64,000 nt of DNA from the NCBI GenBank assembly GCA_016926255.1, contig JAFGOY010000018.1, forward strand, positions 55,541 through 119,540, written 5' to 3'. The notes under the pieces are model-generated. The model saw nothing but the letters and a program-made list of their open reading frames with translations, was not told where the DNA came from and did not search any database. Position 1 is the stretch's first letter. Every line of letters starts with the position of its first letter. Positions 57,852 through 64,000 of the stretch are shown here, piece after piece. Source of the stretch: Anaerolineae bacterium. Its GTDB lineage: Bacteria > Chloroflexota > Anaerolineae > Aggregatilineales > UBA3940. A program made the position numbers and the translations under genes.

Positions 57852-58235
57852 GTGGGCAGACACTATGCGCTGATTGTGGACGACAACCCGGACTCCCGCC
57901 GGATATTACAGGTAGCGATAAGCCAGTTCGAAATCGATACCGAGCTTGTCGCTGATGGGAAAGAGGCGCTGGAAAGCATCGAAAAACGTGTCCCTGATCT
58001 CATCCTGCTCGATCTCATGATGCCGCGCATGAACGGGTTTCAGGTTCTGCGGCACCTGAGAGAAACCACCAAAACGCGCGACATCCCGGTGATTGTCATT
58101 TCGTCTGTCTCCAATGATTCCATGCTGAAGATTCCCGGTGTGGCCGGGGTGATCTCGAAGACGTCGTTTTCTGTGAAGGAACTCAAAGAGACGGTCGGCA
58201 AGGTGCTGGCCAACCTCGGCGATCCGGAGGCGTGA
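57852..58235 (+). CDS. Stand-alone response-regulator receiver protein
   Basis: 127 residues, REC domain only: LIVDDNPDSRRIL (acidic pair), LILLDLMMPRMNG (phospho-acceptor Asp near 54), IVISSVSN and ISKTSFS (Lys). No output domain, so it signals by protein contact, like CheY/DivK. GTG start with GGGGAGCAG upstream. No kinase is adjacent; the orphan kinase at 6190 is too far to link. Confidence 0.92.
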   Translation: MGRHYALIVDDNPDSRRILQVAISQFEIDTELVADGKEALESIEKRVPDLILLDLMMPRMNGFQVLRHLRETTKTRDIPVIVISSVSNDSMLKIPGVAGVISKTSFSVKELKETVGKVLANLGDPEA

Positions 58236-58272
58236 CGTTCATCTGCCTGCGCATCGAAGCATAGATTTTACT

Positions 58273-58297
58273 ATCCGCGACATTCGCGGATTTTTTA
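58273..58297 (+). terminator. Terminator after the receiver gene
   Basis: ATCCGCG-acatt-CGCGGAT then TTTTTTATT. Confidence 0.9.
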
Positions 58298-58430
58298 TTC
58301 CGGCGATGTCGGCGGACCGACTGATTGGCCAGAGGGGACTGCCCCTCTACTCCCCCTTCCCCCGTTTGACAATCCCCGCGATCTCAACCAGACTCATCGA
58401 CACGACAGCGCCGGAAAGCTGAGGTGATCG

Positions 58431-58760
58431 GTGAGCGCCATCATTATTATTACCACTACAGAAACCATCGACGAAGCGAAGCAGATCGCCCGTGGGCTGG
58501 TCGAGGGGCGGCTGGCCGCCTGCGTGCAGATCGTTGGGCCGATCACCAGCATCTATCGCTGGGAAGGGGCGGTCGAGGAGGCGGCGGAAGTCCTGTGCCT
58601 CGTCAAGACCCGCGCCGATCTGTTCGATCAGGTCGAGGCGGCGATCCAGGATCGGCACAGCTACGACGTGCCGGAGATCATCGCCGTTCCCGTCGAGCGC
58701 GGCTCGAAACCCTATCTTGATTGGTTGAATCAGTGCTGCACAGGAGGAAGCGATGATTGA
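58431..58760 (+). CDS. cutA: CutA1 family protein
   Basis: 109 residues, trimeric ferredoxin-like fold: IITTTETIDEAKQIARGLVE, GRLAACVQIVGPITSIYRWE, EVLCLVKTRADLF and HSYDVPEIIAVPV, the full CutA1 signature. Linked to divalent metal tolerance, though the role is debated. GTG start after GAGGTGATCG. Its end overlaps the YcxB-like gene by 8 bases. Confidence 0.95.
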   Translation: MSAIIIITTTETIDEAKQIARGLVEGRLAACVQIVGPITSIYRWEGAVEEAAEVLCLVKTRADLFDQVEAAIQDRHSYDVPEIIAVPVERGSKPYLDWLNQCCTGGSDD

Positions 58761-59298
58761 AGCCACTTTCACGCCAACCGTCGACGATCAGGTGACAATC
58801 TTCCGGCGCTATTCGGTGCGCCAGTATTGGGGCTGCCTTGCCGTCGTTGCTATACTGGTGCTGGCACTGCTCTGCTTTTTCGGACTGGCGATCATCGCCC
58901 TGGTTACCGGCGACAGCGAGGCCGCTTCCGGCTTCGTGATCCCCGGCGTGCTGGTGCTGATCGGCATGCTGGCGACCATCGCCGGGATACTGATCTACAT
59001 TTACTCGATACAGCCCCGCAAGGCCGCGCAGGAATTCGAAAAGTTTGAGCGCCTTCGCGCGGAGAAAACCTGCCGGTTCAGCGAAGAGGGGATCACGATC
59101 AAGACCCCGTTTGGCGAAGACCAGATCAGGTGGGCGATCTATCAAAAGGTGGTCGACATCGACGGCCATTACCTGCTGATCCTCGCCAACGACCGGCAGC
59201 GATTTTTCGCGGTGCCCAAACGCGCCTTCGCGTCTGCCGAGCACGAGGAGATGTTCCGCAGTCTCTCAAAGCAGCGCATCGGAAAGGCAAATTACTGA
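58753..59298 (+). CDS. YcxB-like membrane protein
   Basis: 181 residues: two helices (about 30-55 and 62-90) and a C-terminal YcxB-like domain with RFSEEGITIKTPFGEDQIRW and FFAVPKRAFASAEHEEMF. Related in layout to 31731, but GC-rich like the core genome. ATG 58753 lies within the cutA end, so the two are coupled. Confidence 0.8.
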   Translation: MIEATFTPTVDDQVTIFRRYSVRQYWGCLAVVAILVLALLCFFGLAIIALVTGDSEAASGFVIPGVLVLIGMLATIAGILIYIYSIQPRKAAQEFEKFERLRAEKTCRFSEEGITIKTPFGEDQIRWAIYQKVVDIDGHYLLILANDRQRFFAVPKRAFASAEHEEMFRSLSKQRIGKANY

Positions 59299-59326
59299 TA
59301 GTTGACGGGTATCATCGGAGTGTGTA

Positions 59327-59857
59327 ATGACTAAACTCAGAAGGTCACCGGTGTCGACAGTTTCGATTGTCGTCTTACTGCTTGCCGTGCTGTTTATCGC
59401 CGGTGTGTTTCTGTTTTCAAAGCTCCTGCAGGATAAACAGGATGAAGCACCAGTTGCTCTCCCCATCGCTTCGCCTGTGCAGGAGATTGCCGCCGACGGC
59501 GTCGTCTACGGCATCCTGCTCTATTCACCGACCTGCCCGCACTGCCAGGAGGTGATCACCCAGGTCTGGCCGCAGTTCCGGAATGAGTTCGGCGATCACC
59601 TGGAACTGCTGTTCATCGATACCACTTCGAGCAGCGGGCAAACGCTGACCACCAACATCTATGACTATTACGCCATTCCCCCCGAAGCGCGCGTCGTGCC
59701 GATGATGATGATCGGTGACGCGGTCTTTGTCGGTACCGACCAAATTCCGACGACGGGCCACGAGACGATCCGCGCCGGGATCGCAGCGGGCGGCGTGCCG
59801 CTTCCCCCCGTCCCCGGTCTCGCCGAAGCCTATGAGCAGGCCTCACAGATCGAGTAA
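59327..59857 (+). CDS. Membrane-anchored thioredoxin-fold protein
   Basis: 176 residues. One N-terminal helix (about 10-33), then a thioredoxin-like domain with YSPTCPHCQEVI (CxxC as CPHC), LLFIDTTS and RVVPMMMIGDAVFVG where cis-Pro precedes MMM. It resembles the extracytoplasmic thioredoxin-like partner of VKOR and acts in disulfide or redox exchange. ATG 59327, ribosome site GGAGTGTG, moderate. Confidence 0.85.
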   Translation: MTKLRRSPVSTVSIVVLLLAVLFIAGVFLFSKLLQDKQDEAPVALPIASPVQEIAADGVVYGILLYSPTCPHCQEVITQVWPQFRNEFGDHLELLFIDTTSSSGQTLTTNIYDYYAIPPEARVVPMMMIGDAVFVGTDQIPTTGHETIRAGIAAGGVPLPPVPGLAEAYEQASQIE

Positions 59858-59910
59858 ATCGTCGGCTGGCCTAATTCGCGGACTAAAAATTGACCGTTAT
59901 GCAGCGACTA

Positions 59911-60744
59911 TCAAACAATTGATCCGGTGATCGCCAGCACCAGCAGCACATGCAGCACGATATCCGCTGAAAAGTGAGCAATCATCGCGCTTTCCAGCCC
60001 ATACTTCCAGTAAAGCCAGCCACACGCGACTCCCAGCAGCCCGTTCAACACAATCGTGCGAACAATCGTCACCAGATTGATCGGCAGCCCGATGGCGACC
60101 AGTGACGGCAGGTGAGCCAGCCCGAACCCGACCGCGTACAGGACATTGGCCGTCCACAACAGCCACAGCGGCGGACGTCCTTCCTCGTCGTGAAAAATCA
60201 GCGAACCCAGCCAGGCGATCAGCGTCACGCCGAACAGCCGGAACATCGTTTCCTCATTGATCCCTGCTGCCACTGCCGCCATCAATCCCTGCCAGGCCGG
60301 TGGATGGACGGCTTCAGGCGATTCGATGCCCGCATCCGCGACGAACTCGACCATGAACGGCGAGAAAACCAGCGAATCAATGATCAGGATCAGCACACCG
60401 CTCGCCAGCCCGATGCCCGCCGCGATCAATATCACACGCCCGATTTTTCCGCGCACCGGTTCCTTTTTCACCAATCCCTCGATGAACGGCAGCCCAAGCC
60501 CGATGCGACCCGCAAGAAACAGCCCGATCCCTCCCAGCACCAGCGCGATAGCGTAGCTGGAAACAGTACTGATAATCAACAGTTGCAGTGCTGGAACCTC
60601 CGGGGACATCTCGTGCAGCATATCTGCCTGCAGCGTGTACGAGAACGGGATAATCAGCGCATGGCCGATCAGCAGCATCCCGGCCAGGATCAGGAATACC
60701 TTCCAGTTGAAACCCCGTCTGGTTGGCAGTTTAATCGACGACAT
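59911..60744 (-). CDS. CPBP family intramembrane metalloprotease
   Basis: 277 residues, about seven helices. The catalytic motifs are complete: NEETMFRLFGV (EExxxR), GFGLAHLPS and MIAHFSADIVLH. This is closer to the canonical Abi/CPBP pattern than the gene at 14450. ATG 60744 follows AAGGAAACGGAT; the ORF-track start 61176 runs through the divergent pentapeptide gene. Confidence 0.9.
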   Translation of the reverse strand: MSSIKLPTRRGFNWKVFLILAGMLLIGHALIIPFSYTLQADMLHEMSPEVPALQLLIISTVSSYAIALVLGGIGLFLAGRIGLGLPFIEGLVKKEPVRGKIGRVILIAAGIGLASGVLILIIDSLVFSPFMVEFVADAGIESPEAVHPPAWQGLMAAVAAGINEETMFRLFGVTLIAWLGSLIFHDEEGRPPLWLLWTANVLYAVGFGLAHLPSLVAIGLPINLVTIVRTIVLNGLLGVACGWLYWKYGLESAMIAHFSADIVLHVLLVLAITGSIV

Positions 60745-60853
60745 ATCCGTTTCCTTTCTGAGAAGTGACACCGGTCTCCCTGAGTGGGTATTATATATTC
60801 GTGTACCGGCCACCGGTAGGTGCGACATCATGCAATTCCACCAGAGGCAAAAA

Positions 60854-61477
60854 ATGACCAACCTGTTTGACTCATCTGACGAGTTCACTGGCGAAACCTT
60901 CAAAAACCTGGCCCTTGATGCCATCACCGTCGAGGAGAAGGAATTCGTTGGGTGCCGCTTCGTGGGCTGCACCTTCCAGGAAACAATCTTCCGGCGCTGC
61001 CGCTTTGTCGACTGCGAGTTCCGCGCCTGCGATCTGCGCATGATCAACGTAGCCGACAGTTCCTTCCGGGATGTTCGCTTCGAGGAATCGCAGGTGATCG
61101 CCATCGATTGGACGCGGGCGGCATGGGGCAAGGCAGGACTGCTCAACAAGATCGGGTTTGTGCGCTGCGTCCTCAACTACTCGACCTTCGTCGGTCTGTC
61201 CCTCCCGGAACTGACACTGATCGAAAGCGTGGCCCGTGATGTCGATTTCTCCGAGACGGATCTCAGCGGTGCGAAATTCGCCAAAACCGACCTGGAACGC
61301 AGCCGCTTCTGGAACACCAACCTGACCGGCGCTGACTTCAGCGGGGCGTTCAATTACAGCATCGACCCGGCCAACAACACGATCAAACAGGCGCGTTTTT
61401 CGCTGCCTGAAGCGATGGCACTGCTGTACAATCTCGATATCGACCTGGACGATTCATCCGAACCTGCCGGGGGATGA
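60854..61477 (+). CDS. Pentapeptide-repeat protein, Qnr-like layout
   Basis: 207 residues of right-handed beta-solenoid: FVGCRFVGCTF, FRRCRFVDCEFRACDL, a non-repeat insert TRAAWGKAGLL, then LIESVARDVDFSETDLSGAKF and NLTGADFSGAFNYS. The two-block arrangement with an insert and a C-terminal helix recalls Qnr/MfpA gyrase mimics, but identity is not shown. ATG 60854 with AGAGG six bases upstream. It is divergent from the CPBP gene. Confidence 0.82.
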   Translation: MTNLFDSSDEFTGETFKNLALDAITVEEKEFVGCRFVGCTFQETIFRRCRFVDCEFRACDLRMINVADSSFRDVRFEESQVIAIDWTRAAWGKAGLLNKIGFVRCVLNYSTFVGLSLPELTLIESVARDVDFSETDLSGAKFAKTDLERSRFWNTNLTGADFSGAFNYSIDPANNTIKQARFSLPEAMALLYNLDIDLDDSSEPAGG

Positions 61478-61600
61478 GATCTCTTAAAATTTATGAATAA
61501 CTCTTGCATCCCGACGAAAACTATACTATCATATTTATCGCACTACTATGGTTATTGCGACCAATTACCAGTGGTCGTTGAAATACCCTCATTCGCTGAG

Positions 61601-61640
61601 AAGACCCCACCTTCCGCAAGGATGTGCCCCGGGGTCTTTT
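61601..61640 (+). terminator. Terminator between convergent genes
   Basis: AAGACCCC/GGGGTCTT, 22-base loop, then TTC; a second hairpin CGACCA/TGGTCG lies at 61558-61577. Confidence 0.6.
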
Positions 61641-61651
61641 CAGGTATATGG

Positions 61652-62218
61652 CTAGAAAAACCCCGCCGAGTTTTCTTCGAGCGTTGTGAATAACCACTCC
61701 ATCTGCTGCACCCGCTCTGCGGCGATCTCCTTCGAGCGGTCGAGGACGATCCCCCCGGCTAACAGTTTTTCCTTCCGCTTCTTTATATCATCGTAGGCTT
61801 TGCGCATCTCTTTGGGATTCTTCGAGAAGATTCGCATCACCCCGATCACGCCCAGGAAATCGAGTGCGTCGGCGTCGCTCAGCAGGATCGCCTCAATGCT
61901 CCGGTTCGGGTCGCCGCTGTGATGCGTCCCGATGCATTCCATCACGTGCGCGGTGAAATCCTCCGGGTAATCGTGATCTTTCAGGTAGTCTCCCGCCACG
62001 ACCAGCGACCGCTCGACGTGGTCGACGCCCGGCTGTTTCCATTCGCCGTATGCGCCCCAGTCGTGCAGGTGAGTGGCTACCCACACCACGTCTCGATCAT
62101 AGTCCTGGTCTTCGCCGATGATGTCGATCAGGGCCAGCAGCCGCCGCACGTGGTTGATCCCCCAGTCTTTGCCCTGTGTTTCGGTCAGTTGAATGATCTC
62201 TTCCCTGTTGATGTTCAC
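61652..62218 (-). CDS. HD domain phosphohydrolase
   Basis: 188 residues. HD residues are NHVRRLLALID, VATHLHDWGAY and LLSDADALDFLG (H...HD...D), giving a metal phosphohydrolase of unknown substrate, likely a nucleotide. GTG 62218 with AAGGAG five bases upstream; start and the DUF2809 stop overlap (GTGA), so they are coupled. Confidence 0.88.
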   Translation of the reverse strand: MNINREEIIQLTETQGKDWGINHVRRLLALIDIIGEDQDYDRDVVWVATHLHDWGAYGEWKQPGVDHVERSLVVAGDYLKDHDYPEDFTAHVMECIGTHHSGDPNRSIEAILLSDADALDFLGVIGVMRIFSKNPKEMRKAYDDIKKRKEKLLAGGIVLDRSKEIAAERVQQMEWLFTTLEENSAGFF

Positions 62219-62700
62219 GTTTGCTCCTTTTTACGATTAACCCTTTGCGCTCTCTGCACCCTTTGCGGTTCAATCACCCACCGCTCGATCAGATACCCCG
62301 CCCCGATTCCCAGCGTGTACATGGCGATGTCGCTCCACAGAAAGCCATAGCCCAAGATGATCCCGCCCAGCGGGAACCCGGCTATTGTAAAATGCCGCAC
62401 CGCGTTGATCCAGTCCGCCTGGTAAAGCTGGCTGATCTCCACCGCGTAACAGCCTATCAGCAGGATCACCAGCGCCTTCCAGCTTGTCACCCGTGCAAAG
62501 ATCAGCCCAAACGCGAAGTAGAGCATCAGCGCCCAGAGCGCATCACCGCCATAGACGACCATGAACGTCGGCATCCGATCCGCCATCAGCCGGTTCGGCA
62601 GGCCGACGGCGATCAGGAAGATCACCAGAGCGGCGTAGAGCCAGCGATTGCGGTTGATTGCATCGTGGGATTGATTATCGATCAGACTTACATTGTCCAT
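62215..62700 (-). CDS. DUF2809 membrane protein
   Basis: 161 residues, about five helices, with ADRMPTFMVVYGGDALWALM and EISQLYQADWINAVR, the DUF2809 signature. The last 20 residues (WVIEPQRVQRAQRVNRKKEQ) come from the CTTTGCG/GGTTCA intergenic repeat read as protein. ATG 62700 follows GAGGTGG. Function unknown. Confidence 0.85.
   Translation of the reverse strand: MDNVSLIDNQSHDAINRNRWLYAALVIFLIAVGLPNRLMADRMPTFMVVYGGDALWALMLYFAFGLIFARVTSWKALVILLIGCYAVEISQLYQADWINAVRHFTIAGFPLGGIILGYGFLWSDIAMYTLGIGAGYLIERWVIEPQRVQRAQRVNRKKEQT
62241..62273. repeat. CTTTGCG/GGTTCA intergenic repeat, copy 2
   Basis: CCCTTTGCGCTCTCTGCACC then CTTTGCGGTTCA, matching 44181. Here it has been absorbed into the end of the DUF2809 gene. 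Confidence 0.75.
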
Positions 62701-62820
62701 TCTTTGAACCACCTCAGCGCTCATCGGCCAGAGGGGGCGGCGTTCGATTCAGAGCGTCTCTATCCCCCGGATTAAAATTGTTAAGATTCATTATCCTCAG
62801 GAACTCGGATATCACCAAAA

Positions 62821-62850
62821 ATGGGCGACCTCGTGGCCGCCCATGTATTT
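62821..62850. terminator. Hairpin terminator at 62821
   Basis: ATGGGCGACC-tcgt-GGCCGCCCAT with a near-complete stem, then GTATTT; A-rich upstream, so it could serve the minus-strand gene at 62912. Confidence 0.65.
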
Positions 62851-62911
62851 CTCTTCCTGTTTGCCAGTTTTACCTATCCGAAATGAACAAAGTGAGTTTG
62901 CGGATAGGTGT

Positions 62912-64000
62912 TCAGTTCACGCTGATCGTATATGTCCCGGTCTGCCAGGGGCGGACGCGGATCACATAAGTACCATCGGCGGGCAGGGTGACGGTCAGCA
63001 GGGCATCGTGGCCATTGCTGCCGCCGCCGCTGTCGTCGTCAAGGCCCAGTTCGTTGCCACCCGGATCGTAGACGGATACCTCCGGGTCCATGTTATCGCT
63101 GCCTCTCACCGATACCGTGATCGACTGTCCGGCGCTCCCTGCGAACATCCAGCTGTGCGCGTCGAACGCCCCATCGAGAGTCTGTGTCTGACTCTGCCCC
63201 AGGCTGATATTACCCGTGTAGGTCGTCGTGTGCATGTCGTCAATCTCGGCAGCACTTCCGGCAGTGGGAAGATTGTAACTGTCCATATTGAAGGTTAACT
63301 GGTCTTTCAGAAACAGCGCATAGGTCATCCCCAGGATCACGCACAGCAGGATCAGCAGCAGCCCGCCGATCAGCCAGCCGCTTACCCCTTTCTCTTCACC
63401 TTCAACTGCTTCTTCGGGCGCAGACCTGTCCCGCTTTTTGCGCCGACGGCCCCGTTTCGGCTCTGGTTCTTCCACCGGTTTCTCGTAGAGCGCTTCGCGC
63501 CAATCCTCGCCGGGCAACCCGGCGTCTTCTTCCTCGCCGACCGGCGTTTCCTCGACCGTTCCCGCGCGGGCATCGGCCCAATCATCTTCGTCGGAGATCG
63601 ACGGCAGCGCTTCCATTGGCGTTGGGTGCGTACGGTTTTGCGATGAAGCCTGGGTCGGCGCATCGGAACTCATCAGCGGTGGAAACGCCGATAAACCTTC
63701 ATGCGGCTCTTCTGTTTTCATCAGTGGAGGCAGCCCAAAATCGTCTGCCGGTGGTTCGGAGCGCATAAAGTCCGGCAGACCCGAATCGGCGGCCCCCTCG
63801 GAACGCATCAGCGGCGGCAGACCTGAGTCCTCGGCAGGTGGTGTAGCTCGCATGAAGTCCGGCAGCCCTGAGTCCTTGGCAGGCGGTTCGGAGCGCATAA
63901 AGTCCGGCAGCCCCGACTCATCAACCGGTGGCGCAGATCGCATGAAGTCCGGCAGCCCTGAGTCCTCGGCGGGCGGCTCGGAGCGCATCAGCGGCGGCAG
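62912..64000 (-). CDS. Tandem-repeat membrane protein with PPC domain, 5' truncated by the window
   Basis: At least 363 visible residues; the frame stays open to base 64000 (LPPL before the ORF-track Met). The visible N-terminal part is at least seven copies of a 15-residue repeat LPxxMRSxPPxEDSG. An acidic region and a basic stretch (KRGRRRKKRDRS) precede one helix (about VSGWLIGGLLLILLCVILGM), then an external pre-peptidase C-terminal (PPC) domain with SVYDPGGNELGLDDDSG, LPADGTYVIRV and TGTYTISV. Topology is N-in, C-out. The upstream domain is outside the window, so the function stays open. Confidence 0.85.
   Translation of the reverse strand: MPPLMRSEPPAEDSGLPDFMRSAPPVDESGLPDFMRSEPPAKDSGLPDFMRATPPAEDSGLPPLMRSEGAADSGLPDFMRSEPPADDFGLPPLMKTEEPHEGLSAFPPLMSSDAPTQASSQNRTHPTPMEALPSISDEDDWADARAGTVEETPVGEEEDAGLPGEDWREALYEKPVEEPEPKRGRRRKKRDRSAPEEAVEGEEKGVSGWLIGGLLLILLCVILGMTYALFLKDQLTFNMDSYNLPTAGSAAEIDDMHTTTYTGNISLGQSQTQTLDGAFDAHSWMFAGSAGQSITVSVRGSDNMDPEVSVYDPGGNELGLDDDSGGGSNGHDALLTVTLPADGTYVIRVRPWQTGTYTISVN
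63660..64000 (-). repeat. 45-bp coding tandem repeats
   Basis: Units encode LPDFMRSEPPAEDSG with variants LPDFMRSAPPVDESG, LPDFMRATPPAEDSG and LPPLMRSEGAADSG (one residue shorter). The copies nearest the helix are degenerate (FPPLMSSDAP). The array runs past the window end. Confidence 0.85.

Noticed and set aside
63660-64000. CRISPR array
   Set aside because: The regular repeats are coding, contiguous and without unique spacers.
1-64000. tRNA or rRNA genes
   Set aside because: No TTCGANTC arm with matching acceptor stem was found in intergenic gaps; GATTCGAA strings near 29874 and 31568 lack cloverleaf context.

Overview
The window looks like a chromosomal segment of a GC-rich, single-membrane-style environmental bacterium, most plausibly a Chloroflexota (Anaerolineae-like) genome. 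This is inferred from the gene mix: a MalT-type LuxR regulator, a large PAS/GAF histidine kinase, zinc-ribbon/FHA and Ser/Thr kinase signalling, WD40 lipoproteins with Thr/Pro linkers, caspase/FGE-fold fusions, CPBP proteases and many small membrane proteins. No marker gene (16S, ribosomal protein) is present, so the phylum is not proven. TTG and GTG starts are common, and genes are mostly short transcription units of one to three genes on both strands.

Layout. 1-4 kb: the 3' end of a DEAD-box RNA helicase, an intergenic inverted-repeat pair, a secreted PLD-family protein with a methyltransferase, and an HpcH/HpaI aldolase. 4-10 kb: squalene/phytoene synthase, an anchored lectin-fold protein and a 1095-residue hybrid-type sensor kinase without a receiver. 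10-19 kb: a DUF333 lipoprotein, PPK2, a beta-lactamase-fold hydrolase with C-terminal membrane helices, a three-gene operon (small protein, CPBP protease, deazaflavin-type oxidoreductase) and a MalT-like regulator. 19-25 kb: an RHS remnant, aldo/keto reductase, DUF3592, DUF362, a DUF4405 membrane cytochrome pair and an MFS exporter. 25-30 kb: FHA, WD40 lipoprotein, Ser/Thr kinase. 30-34 kb: a cassette-like stretch in which small, partly AT-rich genes are each preceded by a conserved repeat of about 42 bp, ending at an orphan phage terminase large subunit. 35-40 kb: a winged-helix regulator with its membrane partner, divergent from a caspase-TM-double FGE-fold protein. 40-46 kb: proline dehydrogenase, PadR with its membrane partner, TrxB, a ThiS/MoaD-like protein and an arsR-arsM operon. 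46-64 kb: SDR, a frameshifted small gene, FHA-like and pentapeptide/ion-channel proteins, GNAT, SGNH hydrolase, a frameshifted polytopic membrane protein, HAD, an XRE/DUF2975 pair, VOC, a stand-alone receiver, CutA, YcxB-like, an anchored thioredoxin-fold protein, CPBP, a pentapeptide protein, HD/DUF2809, and a truncated tandem-repeat protein with a PPC domain.

Functional threads. Three regulator/membrane-protein pairs occur (winged helix + 6TM; PadR + polytopic; XRE + DUF2975), each with readable operator-like DNA upstream. Arsenic detoxification is complete as a repressor plus methyltransferase, and its promoter predicts a leaderless arsR mRNA. Phospho-signalling (kinase, two FHA-type proteins, receiver, histidine kinase) is abundant but dispersed.

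The most unusual items are the caspase/FGE-fold receptor-like protein, the repeat-bounded gene cassettes beside the terminase, the 21-bp phased sites upstream of the XRE/DUF2975 pair, the shared 14-mer in the PadR and ArsR control regions, and a candidate structured RNA upstream of proline dehydrogenase. No tRNA, rRNA, CRISPR array, transposase or reverse transcriptase was seen.
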